This document shows positions 27,054 through 34,400 of a stretch of 64,000 bases of DNA, in pieces. A model generated the notes under the pieces. The model ran no database searches. It was not told the origin of the DNA and saw only the letters and a list, made by a program, of their open reading frames with translations. Position 1 is the stretch's first letter. Each line of letters starts with the position of its first letter. This DNA is from JALORV01 sp963754065 (lineage in GTDB: Bacteria; Pseudomonadota; Gammaproteobacteria; Burkholderiales; Burkholderiaceae_F): the NCBI GenBank assembly GCA_963754065.1, contig CAVWFH010000034.1, positions 1 through 64,000 of the forward strand, read 5' to 3'. A program made the position numbers and the translations under genes.

Positions 27054-27326
27054 TCAGCGCGGCGCGCGGCGCTGCAGTCGCGCGACGATGACGCCGGCCA
27101 AGACCGGGGCGAGACCGATCAGTCCTGCCAGGACGATGGCTGTCGCGCTCGCCCTTTCGTTACTGGCTTCGAACGCCATGAACAACGCGGCAAGCAGGAG
27201 CGTCGCCAGGCTGACCACGATGCGCCCGTGCCGGCGCCCGAGTAGCCACGGGTACACAAAGATGCCGAGGACAACGATCAGGGCGATCGTGATGGGTCCG
27301 GACAGTGCTGTTGGAATCGCAATCAA
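27054..27326 (-). CDS. Small membrane protein, unknown
   Basis: A 90-residue product with three hydrophobic stretches (ITIALIVVLGIFVYPWLL, VSLATLLLAALFMAF, AIVLAGLIGLAPVLAGVIVA). The only start near the frame opening is TTG at 27326, without a clear ribosome-binding site, so the start is uncertain. It is in tandem with the preceding small membrane gene, 125 bp apart. Confidence 0.5.
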   Translation of the reverse strand: MIAIPTALSGPITIALIVVLGIFVYPWLLGRRHGRIVVSLATLLLAALFMAFEASNERASATAIVLAGLIGLAPVLAGVIVARLQRRAPR

Positions 27327-27443
27327 GGATTGAACCGGACCAGGCGGTGCTTGGCTGAAGTTGTCGCGTCCGACGTTCGAGTGGTCGATCGGCGCGGGAC
27401 CAAGCGTATCGCGAATCGCCTTCCGTCCTTGTGGCTCGAGACG

Positions 27444-27457
27444 GGAACGCCGTTTGC
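27444..27457 (+). promoter_or_regulatory. Sigma-54 (-24/-12) element for the 27524 gene
   Basis: GGAACGCCGTTTGC: GG and GC 10 bp apart with TTGC at -12. The predicted start of transcription is about 55 nt before the ATG at 27524. Leftmost member of the 23-site set. Confidence 0.55.
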
Positions 27458-27523
27458 TGTGCGGCGTGCAATCCGTTCCAGGACACCATCACTCCAACTT
27501 CAAGAAGCCGGTGCCGGCAAGAA

Positions 27524-28042
27524 ATGACAAAGCGAAGCCCAGCCCCGGCGCGGCGATCGATGGTGTCGATCAGGCAACTGGTGGCGGTCGCTGTCGCCAT
27601 CGTGACCTGCGGAGCTGCTGCGCAGGAGCGTGTGCTGCGGGACTGGCTTTCGCACCATTCTCTTTCCGGGCTCCAGCACGTGCTGCGGACTCCCTCGAAC
27701 GAGTCGTCGCCGGCCAAGAACCTCATTCGTAGCGAATTCTCTGTCGATGATCCCGTCGGTCGAAACGTGTCGCAGCCGGAAGCGGCTTCGCGGGAGATCG
27801 GGGTATTCGGATCGTCGGCTGTCGTGCTCGAGCTCGGACGCATCGGACCGGACGGGCGCTTCGTGCGACCCCGCATCCTGGTAGGTCGCAATTCGCCGGA
27901 GCTGAAGCTGTGGCTGCACGAAGCGGGCATACGCGCGGAGCGTTGCATGCTGCCCATGGTGCGGACACGGGCAAAGCGAGACCCCGAATCCGGCAAGCTG
28001 GGCGCGACCGTGATGTTGTCGGCTCGCTGCACGTTCTACTGA
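27524..28042 (+). CDS. Secreted protein of unknown function
   Basis: A 172-residue protein. A signal peptide is visible after a second possible start at 27560 (MVSIRQLVAVAVAIVTCGAAAQ). The mature region has SSAVVLELGRIGPDGRFVRPR and a C-terminal half with two cysteines (ERCMLPM, SARCTFY) that could form a disulphide. No family recognised. It has its own sigma-54-type element and lies just before the NtrC-type regulator. Confidence 0.6.
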   Translation: MTKRSPAPARRSMVSIRQLVAVAVAIVTCGAAAQERVLRDWLSHHSLSGLQHVLRTPSNESSPAKNLIRSEFSVDDPVGRNVSQPEAASREIGVFGSSAVVLELGRIGPDGRFVRPRILVGRNSPELKLWLHEAGIRAERCMLPMVRTRAKRDPESGKLGATVMLSARCTFY

Positions 28043-28099
28043 TCCCCCGGCGCCGCGGCCGGTGTACTGTCCCGACGGGATGCCCCGGCGGGATGAACC

Positions 28100-28113
28100 G
28101 GCATGCAACTTGC
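28100..28113 (+). promoter_or_regulatory. Sigma-54 element for the NtrC-type regulator
   Basis: GGCATGCAACTTGC, correct 10-bp GG/GC spacing, with the start of transcription about 67 nt before the ATG at 28192. If real, the sigma-54 activator is itself sigma-54 dependent. Confidence 0.65.
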
Positions 28114-28191
28114 AAGTCTCCTGTCGGTCCTGATCCCTGCTCCCCGGGGTCGCCACCCGATTCAACCCGGTGCGCATGCACCGCAAGAGCC

Positions 28192-29571
28192 ATGACGCAC
28201 GCCCTGATCGTCGACGACGACACCGATTCCGCCGAGATGCTGGCGACGCTGCTGGCCACCGAGGGCCTTACCGTGGCAGTGGCCCATGACCTTGCCGGCG
28301 CCCGACGCCAGCTGGCGCTGCAGACCCCCCAGCTGATCATGCTCGATCTGCACCTGCCCGACGGGAGCGGCATGAGCCTGCTCGACGACGAGAAGGTGCG
28401 CGTCGAATCCGAGATCGTTCTGGTGACGGGAAATGCCAGCCTCGAAACGTCGATCCATGCGCTGCGCATGGGCGCGGCCGACTATCTGATCAAGCCGGTC
28501 AATATCAAGCAGCTCAAGGGCATCTTGTCGCGCTTGTCGAGTCCGGCGACGATCGACAGCGAGATCGAGACGCTGAAATCCGAGGCCGAGGACTCGGCGC
28601 GATTCGGGCACCTGCGAGGCCGCTCGGCCGCGATGCTGCGGATCTACGCGCAAATCGGGCGGGTCGCGCCTACGGCCGTCAGCGTGCTGATCACCGGGGA
28701 GAGCGGCACGGGCAAGGAGGTGGTGGCCCGCACGTTGCACGATCTTTCGCGTCGTCGCGAACGTCCGTCGCTGGCCGTCAATTGCGGTGCGATCTCGCCC
28801 AACCTGATCGAAAGTGAACTGTTCGGACACGAGAAGGGCGCCTTCACCGGCGCGGCGCGCCAGCACTTCGGCTACTTTGAACGAGCCCACGGCGGCACTC
28901 TGTTTCTCGATGAAATCACCGAGATGCCGTCGGAACTGCAGGTCAAGCTGTTGCGCGTGCTTGAAACCGGGACGTTCATGCGGGTCGGTTCTCTCGAGAC
29001 ACTGCATGCGGACGTCCGGTTGGTCGCGGCGACGAACCGAGATCCGTTGCGGGCGGTGTCGGAAGGCAAGCTGCGCGAGGATCTGCTGTATCGGCTCAAC
29101 GTCTTTCCGATCCACCTGCCGCCGCTGCGCGAGCGGCTCGAAGATGTTCCGATCCTGGCGCAGCACTTTCTCGAGCAGGTCATCGAGAAGGAGGGCGAGC
29201 CGAAGACCCTGTCGCGCGCCGTGCTGCAACGCTTCGAGGCCTACCCATGGCCGGGCAACGTGCGGGAACTGCGCAATGCCGTCTATCGCTGTTATGTCAT
29301 GGCGACCGGCAGCGAAATCACGGAAGACTGGCTGCCGGAGGGTGTCGCCCAGGCGAGCCAGAGCGATGCTGACGCAACGAGCGTGACGGTCGAACTCGGC
29401 ACGCCGCTGGCCGACATCGAACGCAAGGTCATCCTGGCGACGCTGAAGCACTGTGACGGGCAGAAGGAGCAGACCGCGGCCGCCCTCGGCATCAGCCTCA
29501 AGACGCTTTACAACCGCCTCAAGGAATACAGCGCAATGGCCGACGTGGGTGACGATAAGGCCGGGCGCTGA
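28192..29571 (+). CDS. NtrC-type sigma-54 response regulator
   Basis: 459 residues in three domains: receiver (ALIVDDDTDS, phospho-acceptor Asp52 in IMLDLHLPDGSG), AAA+ sigma-54 activation domain (Walker A GESGTGKE near 170, GAFTGA loop near 216, Walker B LFLDEITEM, ATNRDP sensor, PWPGNVRELRN) and a Fis-type helix-turn-helix (TAAALGISLKTLYNRLKEY). GAFTGA is intact, so it should drive open-complex formation by RpoN. No kinase gene is directly adjacent, but two kinases lie within 7 kb. It is the only such activator in the window and the natural candidate for the sigma-54 sites found here. I use the ATG at 28192; the frame extends upstream without domain content. Confidence 0.95.
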   Translation: MTHALIVDDDTDSAEMLATLLATEGLTVAVAHDLAGARRQLALQTPQLIMLDLHLPDGSGMSLLDDEKVRVESEIVLVTGNASLETSIHALRMGAADYLIKPVNIKQLKGILSRLSSPATIDSEIETLKSEAEDSARFGHLRGRSAAMLRIYAQIGRVAPTAVSVLITGESGTGKEVVARTLHDLSRRRERPSLAVNCGAISPNLIESELFGHEKGAFTGAARQHFGYFERAHGGTLFLDEITEMPSELQVKLLRVLETGTFMRVGSLETLHADVRLVAATNRDPLRAVSEGKLREDLLYRLNVFPIHLPPLRERLEDVPILAQHFLEQVIEKEGEPKTLSRAVLQRFEAYPWPGNVRELRNAVYRCYVMATGSEITEDWLPEGVAQASQSDADATSVTVELGTPLADIERKVILATLKHCDGQKEQTAAALGISLKTLYNRLKEYSAMADVGDDKAGR

Positions 29572-29633
29572 CGGCTGTCGTCCGTCGTGTCGCGTCGATA
29601 CGGTCCCGTCGGTGCAGGTCGGGACCGCAGGGG

Positions 29634-30161
29634 TCAGGCCGCCGCACTAGCCCGTGCGCGCGCGGAACGACGGCGCGGCGGTGTCGACTTGGCCGCCTCG
29701 AAGCGATCCGCCATCGTCATGAGTTCCTCCGAGCTGAAGTGCTCGCCCAGGCGCTTGAACATCTCCGCATGTTCTTCGTCGATGTGGTGCTCCAGCAGTT
29801 CCTTGATCACCGTGAAGTGCGCCAGCGCCTTGTCGGAATCGAGATCGCGCATGCGTGAAAGCTTCGCAACCAGTGAATCGACGCTGCCGTGCTCCACCAC
29901 GCCTTCGAGCGCAAGGTCCTTGGACTCGGCGTCGCCGACCCGTTCCAGCGCCCGGTACACGACGATCTCCTCGCTGTGTGAATGGGCGCCCAGCAGCTCC
30001 TTGAACTGAGCGAACCGCTGCTTGCGGTTCTCGCCGCCGGAGCCTTCACACAATGCCTCTGCTAGTTGCAGCAGTCCTTCGTGATCGCGCCTGAGTACGG
30101 CGCGGATGTCGTCCGCGCCGCCGACGGCGTCGCCGAGCAGTGAATCGAGCAATTTCTTCAT
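29634..30161 (-). CDS. Hemerythrin-like HHE domain protein
   Basis: A 175-residue, mostly helical protein with the HHE-type metal ligands: RRDHEGLLQL, GAHSHSEEIVVYR, VEHGSVD and LLEHHIDEEHAEMF. Such proteins bind a di-iron site and sense or store oxygen or NO, or protect iron-sulphur clusters. The C-terminus is Arg/Ala-rich. I start at MKKLLDSLLG (30161); the longer frame has no family similarity. A sigma-54-type site lies 56 bp upstream. Confidence 0.85.
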   Translation of the reverse strand: MKKLLDSLLGDAVGGADDIRAVLRRDHEGLLQLAEALCEGSGGENRKQRFAQFKELLGAHSHSEEIVVYRALERVGDAESKDLALEGVVEHGSVDSLVAKLSRMRDLDSDKALAHFTVIKELLEHHIDEEHAEMFKRLGEHFSSEELMTMADRFEAAKSTPPRRRSARARASAAA

Positions 30162-30216
30162 GGCGTGGGTTCTCCGTTGATACTCAAGACGCGACATGCG
30201 CCGACACAAAGGTCTG

Positions 30217-30230
30217 GCAACCTTCATTCC
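30217..30230 (-). promoter_or_regulatory. Sigma-54 element for the hemerythrin gene
   Basis: On the minus strand GGAATGAAGGTTGC, 10-bp GG/GC spacing, with a predicted leader of about 44 nt. Confidence 0.55.
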
Positions 30231-30417
30231 TGCCCGGTGTCCCGGCCGATCCGGCAACAATTGCGGCAATAATTACAAGCCTGCCTTTGCTCCCTGGGAC
30301 CCCAAGACGACCCACGGTGGCTTCAGGCAGTGTGAAACGGGCAAGAACTGTCCACTTTTGTGCTTGCAGGCGCCGTTCGTTCCGTTGGGCGGCCCATGTG
30401 GGCTCCTGGAGCTGCAT

Positions 30418-30431
30418 GGCAGGAAATTTGC
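30418..30431 (+). promoter_or_regulatory. Sigma-54 element for the ethylene-receptor-like kinase
   Basis: TGGCAGGAAATTTGC, including the preferred T before GG, with a predicted leader of about 70 nt to the ATG at 30514. Confidence 0.65.
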
Positions 30432-30513
30432 AGTACCGAAGCACAACGACTCGGTGTCAGTCTCTCCAGGCCGGCCGCGCGAGGCGCCGTTTTCCTCTGC
30501 CACGGATTCCCGA

Positions 30514-32685
30514 ATGAGTTCGGCCGGACCTCCCGAGTTCCGACGACTGCTTCTCTACACCGCCCTCGGCCTCGCCGGCCTAGTCGCCCTGCTGCTGGCG
30601 ACGCCGCTCGGTCCGGCACTGTTCTCTCAGAACGGCTTTCTGCCACACGGCTACTGCTTCACCTGGGCACCGTCGCTGCTCACGCTGCACCTGGCTGCGG
30701 ACCTGTTGATTGCCGCCGCGTATTTCTCGATACCGCTGTCACTCGCCTACCTGGTCCACAAGCGTGCCGACCTGCCGTTCAACTGGGTCTTCCTGCTGTT
30801 TGCAGCCTTCATCGTTGCCTGCGGAGTAACGCACCTCGTTGGTGTGATCACGCTGTGGTACCCGTTCTACTGGTTCGCCGGCGCAGTCAAGGCGGTGACT
30901 GCGCTCGTGTCCGTTGCGGCGGCGGTGGCGGTCGTCTACCTGATGCCCCGGTTGCTGGCCATGCCGAGTGCAGAGCAGCTGCGGGTTGCCAATGCGCAAC
31001 TGGAAGCGGAAGTCACGGAGCGACGCCGCAAGGACGCGGAACTGCAGTCCGTCAAGCAGGATCTCGAACAGCGCATCGCGGCACGCACGGCTGAACTGGC
31101 GACGACCAACGCCCTGCTGTCGCAGCAGCGCGAGTGGCTGCACACGATCCTGACCAGCATCTGCGATGCGGTGATCGCCACCGACGCCCGGGGTCGCGTG
31201 GTGTTCCTGAATCCGGTCGCCGAACAATTGACGTCGTGGCGCGACGCGGATGCCCAGGGCCAGCCGCTGGAGCGGGTCTGGCACGTTCGCGGCAGCGACG
31301 GACTGGAAGCAACGCCCCTGGTTGCCGAAGTACTGCGCCGCGGCCGGATCGTTCGCGCGGGGCCGGTCAATGTCGAAATTGGCAACGAAGGATCGCGGCG
31401 TTACCTCGAAGTGATGGCTGCTCCGATTGCGCCGACGGGCAATGCGGCGCGTGGCGTCGTCATTGTCGTGCGCGACCTGACTGCGCAGCGGGATGCCGAG
31501 CGTTCAAACGTCGAGCTCGGCTCCAGCCTTGCTTCGACCAATGCGCTGCTCGACACGCTGTTCGAGCGGGCTCCGATCGGCATGGGCTTCTGGGACCGGG
31601 AGCTGCGCTATGTTCGTGTGAACGAGGCCCTGGCGCGCATCAACGGACTGCCGGTCGAGGCCCACGTGGGACGCACGATCAACGAGGTCCTGCCGAAGCT
31701 TGAGGCCCGCGTCGAGGCCGCGTTCCGGACGGTGCTTGAAACCGGTCAGCCGTTGAGCGACCTGGAACTGCAGGGTGAGACACCCGCTGCACCGGGTGTA
31801 ATGCGCACCTGGCGGACCAGTGTGTATCCGGTGTCTGTGGCGAACGCGCTCGTCGGAGTCGGCGCCGTCTGCGACGAGATCACTGAGCTGAAGCGGATCG
31901 ATGCGCAGCGCGTCGAACTACTCGAAGCCGAGTCGAACGCGCGCGCCCGCGCCGAAGAGATGAACCGCCTCAAGGACGACTTCATCTCGACGCTGTCGCA
32001 TGAGTTGCGCAACCCGCTGAACTCGATCGTCGGCTGGACCCACTTGCTCGAGAGCGGCAAGCTGTCCGAGGCCGATCGCGACAAGGCAATCGAACGCATC
32101 ACCCGCAACGTCAAGACGCAGGCCAAGCTGGTCGAGGAACTGCTCGACTTCTCGCGCCTGAGCAACGGCAAGCTGCAGCTCAAGCTCGAGCGGCTCAATG
32201 CGGCGGATCTGGCGCAGGCGGCGTGTGAATCGTTCCGCGCGGCGGCCAAAGCCAAGAACATCGAACTCGACTGCCGCATCGATCTGCCCGAACTGACCGT
32301 GCTGGCAGACGCCGAGCGCCTGCGCCAGGTCCTGTCGAACCTGCTTTCGAACGCCGTAAAGTTCACGCCCGACGGCGGCTCGGTGGTGGCCCACGTGAGA
32401 CGCAACGGGCCGACGGTCGAGTTTGAAGTCCGTGACACCGGTGCTGGTATCGACGCCGTATTCCTGCCTCATGTGTTCGACCCGTTCCGGCAAGCGCCCT
32501 CCGGTGCGCGCCTGCCGCTGCAGGGTGTGGGTATCGGCCTGACGATCGTCAAGCGACTGGTCGAACTACACGGGGGCCGAGTGACAGCACGCAGCGACGG
32601 GCCGGGCAAAGGCGCCAGCTTCCTGGTCGAGTTGCCCGTCGCTTCAGACGATGGCGCGACGCAGGCGCAGGCTAGCGACGGATAA
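30514..32685 (+). CDS. Ethylene-receptor-type sensor histidine kinase
   Basis: 723 residues. After one extra N-terminal span comes a three-span module closely matching the ethylene-binding domain of plant ETR1 and cyanobacterial homologues: Asp63, Tyr70 (AYFSIPL), Cys103 and His107 (AFIVACGVTHLVG). The D-Y-C-H spacing (7, 33, 4) equals that of ETR1 (D25, Y32, C65, H69), where Cys and His bind the copper that holds ethylene. A coiled-coil linker, two PAS domains, HisKA (STLSHELRNPLNS, His496) and HATPase (LLSNAVKFTP, DTGAGI, GVGIGLTIVKRL) follow. There is no receiver, so it needs a separate partner, plausibly the NtrC-type regulator. It overlaps the convergent permease gene by 14 bp. Confidence 0.92.
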   Translation: MSSAGPPEFRRLLLYTALGLAGLVALLLATPLGPALFSQNGFLPHGYCFTWAPSLLTLHLAADLLIAAAYFSIPLSLAYLVHKRADLPFNWVFLLFAAFIVACGVTHLVGVITLWYPFYWFAGAVKAVTALVSVAAAVAVVYLMPRLLAMPSAEQLRVANAQLEAEVTERRRKDAELQSVKQDLEQRIAARTAELATTNALLSQQREWLHTILTSICDAVIATDARGRVVFLNPVAEQLTSWRDADAQGQPLERVWHVRGSDGLEATPLVAEVLRRGRIVRAGPVNVEIGNEGSRRYLEVMAAPIAPTGNAARGVVIVVRDLTAQRDAERSNVELGSSLASTNALLDTLFERAPIGMGFWDRELRYVRVNEALARINGLPVEAHVGRTINEVLPKLEARVEAAFRTVLETGQPLSDLELQGETPAAPGVMRTWRTSVYPVSVANALVGVGAVCDEITELKRIDAQRVELLEAESNARARAEEMNRLKDDFISTLSHELRNPLNSIVGWTHLLESGKLSEADRDKAIERITRNVKTQAKLVEELLDFSRLSNGKLQLKLERLNAADLAQAACESFRAAAKAKNIELDCRIDLPELTVLADAERLRQVLSNLLSNAVKFTPDGGSVVAHVRRNGPTVEFEVRDTGAGIDAVFLPHVFDPFRQAPSGARLPLQGVGIGLTIVKRLVELHGGRVTARSDGPGKGASFLVELPVASDDGATQAQASDG

Positions 32686-33782
32686 GTTCCGACAGCAGGG
32701 CGAGCGATTCGAAGCGGTCAGCGCAGATACGCAGCGCCACCAGCATGGGCACAGCAACCAGGAAACCGGCGACGCCCCAGAGCCAGCCCCATAACATCAT
32801 CCAGACAAACAGCACGACCGGATTGAGTTCGAGGCTGCGTCCGAGGACGAAGCGGCTGCACGATCTGGCCCTCGATCGCGGACAGCGCCACGTAGGCCAG
32901 TGGCGGCAGGGCGATCTGCCATGCGGTGTCAAACGTCAGTGCGGCTGTGACCAGGATGCCTGCGAGCGTCACCAGCGAACCGATGTACGGCACGAAATTG
33001 AGAACGGCCGCAACAGTGCCGATCAAGACTGGCGATGGCATGCCGAGACCCATCATCGCGAATGCGGTGCACGCGCCCAGGCCGACGTTGATCAGCGTGG
33101 TCGACGCGAAATAGCGTCCGATCTCGCTCTGGACCGAACGGGTGATCTCCACCGCCAGGATGCGGTCGCGCAATCCGGGCAGCACCCGGACCAGTTTGCG
33201 CAGGAACACATCGCCCGATGCCAGCAGGAAGTAAAGCAGAATGACGCACGAGACGACGGAAGCAATCACCGACTGCGCCGCCTCGAACCACTCCAGCGAC
33301 CTTCCGGACTGCATGACGACTTCGCGCCGCTTGTCCGGCGGATCCGCGGCCTCGGCCAGCTGGGTCACCTTCTCGGTGGCGCCGCGGATTGCCTGCACCG
33401 GCCGGGCCAGGTCGCGCAACTTGCGCTCGAGCTGGCGAACTTCGCCCGGTCCCATCCGGACCAGCTTCGCGGCAGGTTCATAGAGATACGTCCCGAACCA
33501 CACGGCGCCCGCCAGACCGAGTGACACGATCGCCAGTGAACCGATCGCGTCGGGAATCCGCAGGTGGCGCCCCAGCAGCAATACGAGCGGCCGCAGCAGC
33601 AGCGACAGCATGACGGCGACAACGATCGGAATCAGCAGGGCGCGCGCGAAGTACAGCGCCGCACCGGTCACGACGAGCGCGGTCACGAACAATGCTGTGC
33701 GTCCGAGCGGGCGCGCACGCGAGATTTTCGGTGTGGCAGCAGCGTCCGGGGCTGTTGTGCGATTCGATGCAATCGTGTCCAT
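32672..33782 (-). pseudogene. AI-2E/PerM-family membrane permease, frameshifted near the C-terminus
   Basis: The first 309 or so residues are a normal AI-2E-type (PerM) permease: spans around TALFVTALVVTGAALYFA and VVAVMLSLLLRPLVLLL, then LASGDVFLRKLVRVLPGLRD, GLGMPSPVLIGTVAAVLNFV, PYIGSLVTLAGI. At IEGQIVQ the frame breaks. The expected continuation VLGRSLELNPVVLFVWMMLW ... CADRFESLALLSELIRR runs in another frame to a stop at 32672. One extra C around 32856-32862 explains it. The start MDTIASNRTT (33782) is nearly at the predicted sigma-54 transcription start. Either error or mutation; the family exports various small molecules. Confidence 0.85.
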
Positions 33783-33796
33783 GGGGGGGTGGAAAG

Positions 33797-33810
33797 GCAA
33801 GCTTCATGCC
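33797..33810 (-). promoter_or_regulatory. Sigma-54 element for the AI-2E-type permease
   Basis: TGGCATGAAGCTTGC on the minus strand, a strong match. The predicted transcription start is only about 3 nt before the annotated ATG, so the mRNA would be nearly leaderless or the true start lies downstream. Confidence 0.55.
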
Positions 33811-33974
33811 ACGCCGCGGGCATACCGGTTGCCAGCTGCCATGTCGGGAGGCACGCAATGATCGAGTTTGTATCGGGACTGCTGGTTCGCGTGGAAGAGG
33901 TGTCTGGGGACCGCGGCCGTTGCCGCTGGCGAGCGGCTTTAGCACGGGCCGCGACTACCGCGTAGCCCGAGACA

Positions 33975-33988
33975 GGCACGAGGTTTGC
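33975..33988 (+). promoter_or_regulatory. Sigma-54 element for the DUF1328 gene
   Basis: GGCACGAGGTTTGC matches the GGCACG-N4-TTGC consensus exactly. The predicted leader is about 75 nt. Confidence 0.7.
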
Positions 33989-34074
33989 CGAGGCCGGAAC
34001 GTCGAAAGGCGCTTTCAGCGCCGGACGTCGGTGTCAATCGGACTTCAAACTAACCACGACTACAGGGGGTCTCC

Positions 34075-34242
34075 ATGCTTTACTGGGCAGCCGTGTTCCT
34101 CGTGATCGCCCTCGTCGCCGCGCTCTTCGGCTTTGGCGGCATCGCGGCAGGGGCTTCATCGATCGCGCAGTGGATATTCTTCCTCTTCATCATCATTGCC
34201 GTCGTCTCGTTCATCGTCGGACTCGTCCGGCGACCGCATTGA
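34075..34242 (+). CDS. DUF1328 (YtjA-family) small membrane protein
   Basis: A 55-residue protein: MLYWAAVFLVIALVAALFGF, then a GGIAAGASSIAQW loop and a second span ending VGLVRRPH. This is the DUF1328 pattern, a small membrane protein common among stress-induced genes. AGGGGG lies just upstream of the ATG. The hybrid kinase starts 158 bp downstream on the same strand. Confidence 0.88.
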   Translation: MLYWAAVFLVIALVAALFGFGGIAAGASSIAQWIFFLFIIIAVVSFIVGLVRRPH

Positions 34243-34400
34243 ACGAGTGACGAAGCGCCCGCCGGAGCGCGACGGGACTCTGTGTCTCGCAAATCCGGCA
34301 CCTTTTCCCGCACATTGGGCGATGTTCGCGCCTCCGGCGCACCCGTGCCGGGTGGCCGGTGGCATCATCGGCTCCGGTCCGGACGAGTTGCCGCGGGGCC

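Larger units (their letters stand above)
30162..30513. promoter_or_regulatory. Divergent regulatory region, hemerythrin / ethylene-receptor-like kinase
   Basis: About 350 bp with one sigma-54 element for each direction (entered separately) and no supported gene, although the kinase frame reads through it. The roughly 190 bp between the two elements could hold activator-binding sites; I did not identify a convincing palindrome. Confidence 0.5.

Noticed and set aside
33858..33965. 35-codon frame MIEFVSGLLVRVEEV
   Set aside because: No ribosome-binding site, and it crosses the regulatory region of the DUF1328 gene.
34243..34400. Sigma-54 site for the hybrid kinase
   Set aside because: Candidates such as GGCACCTTTTCCCGC have 11-bp spacing or lack TTGC.
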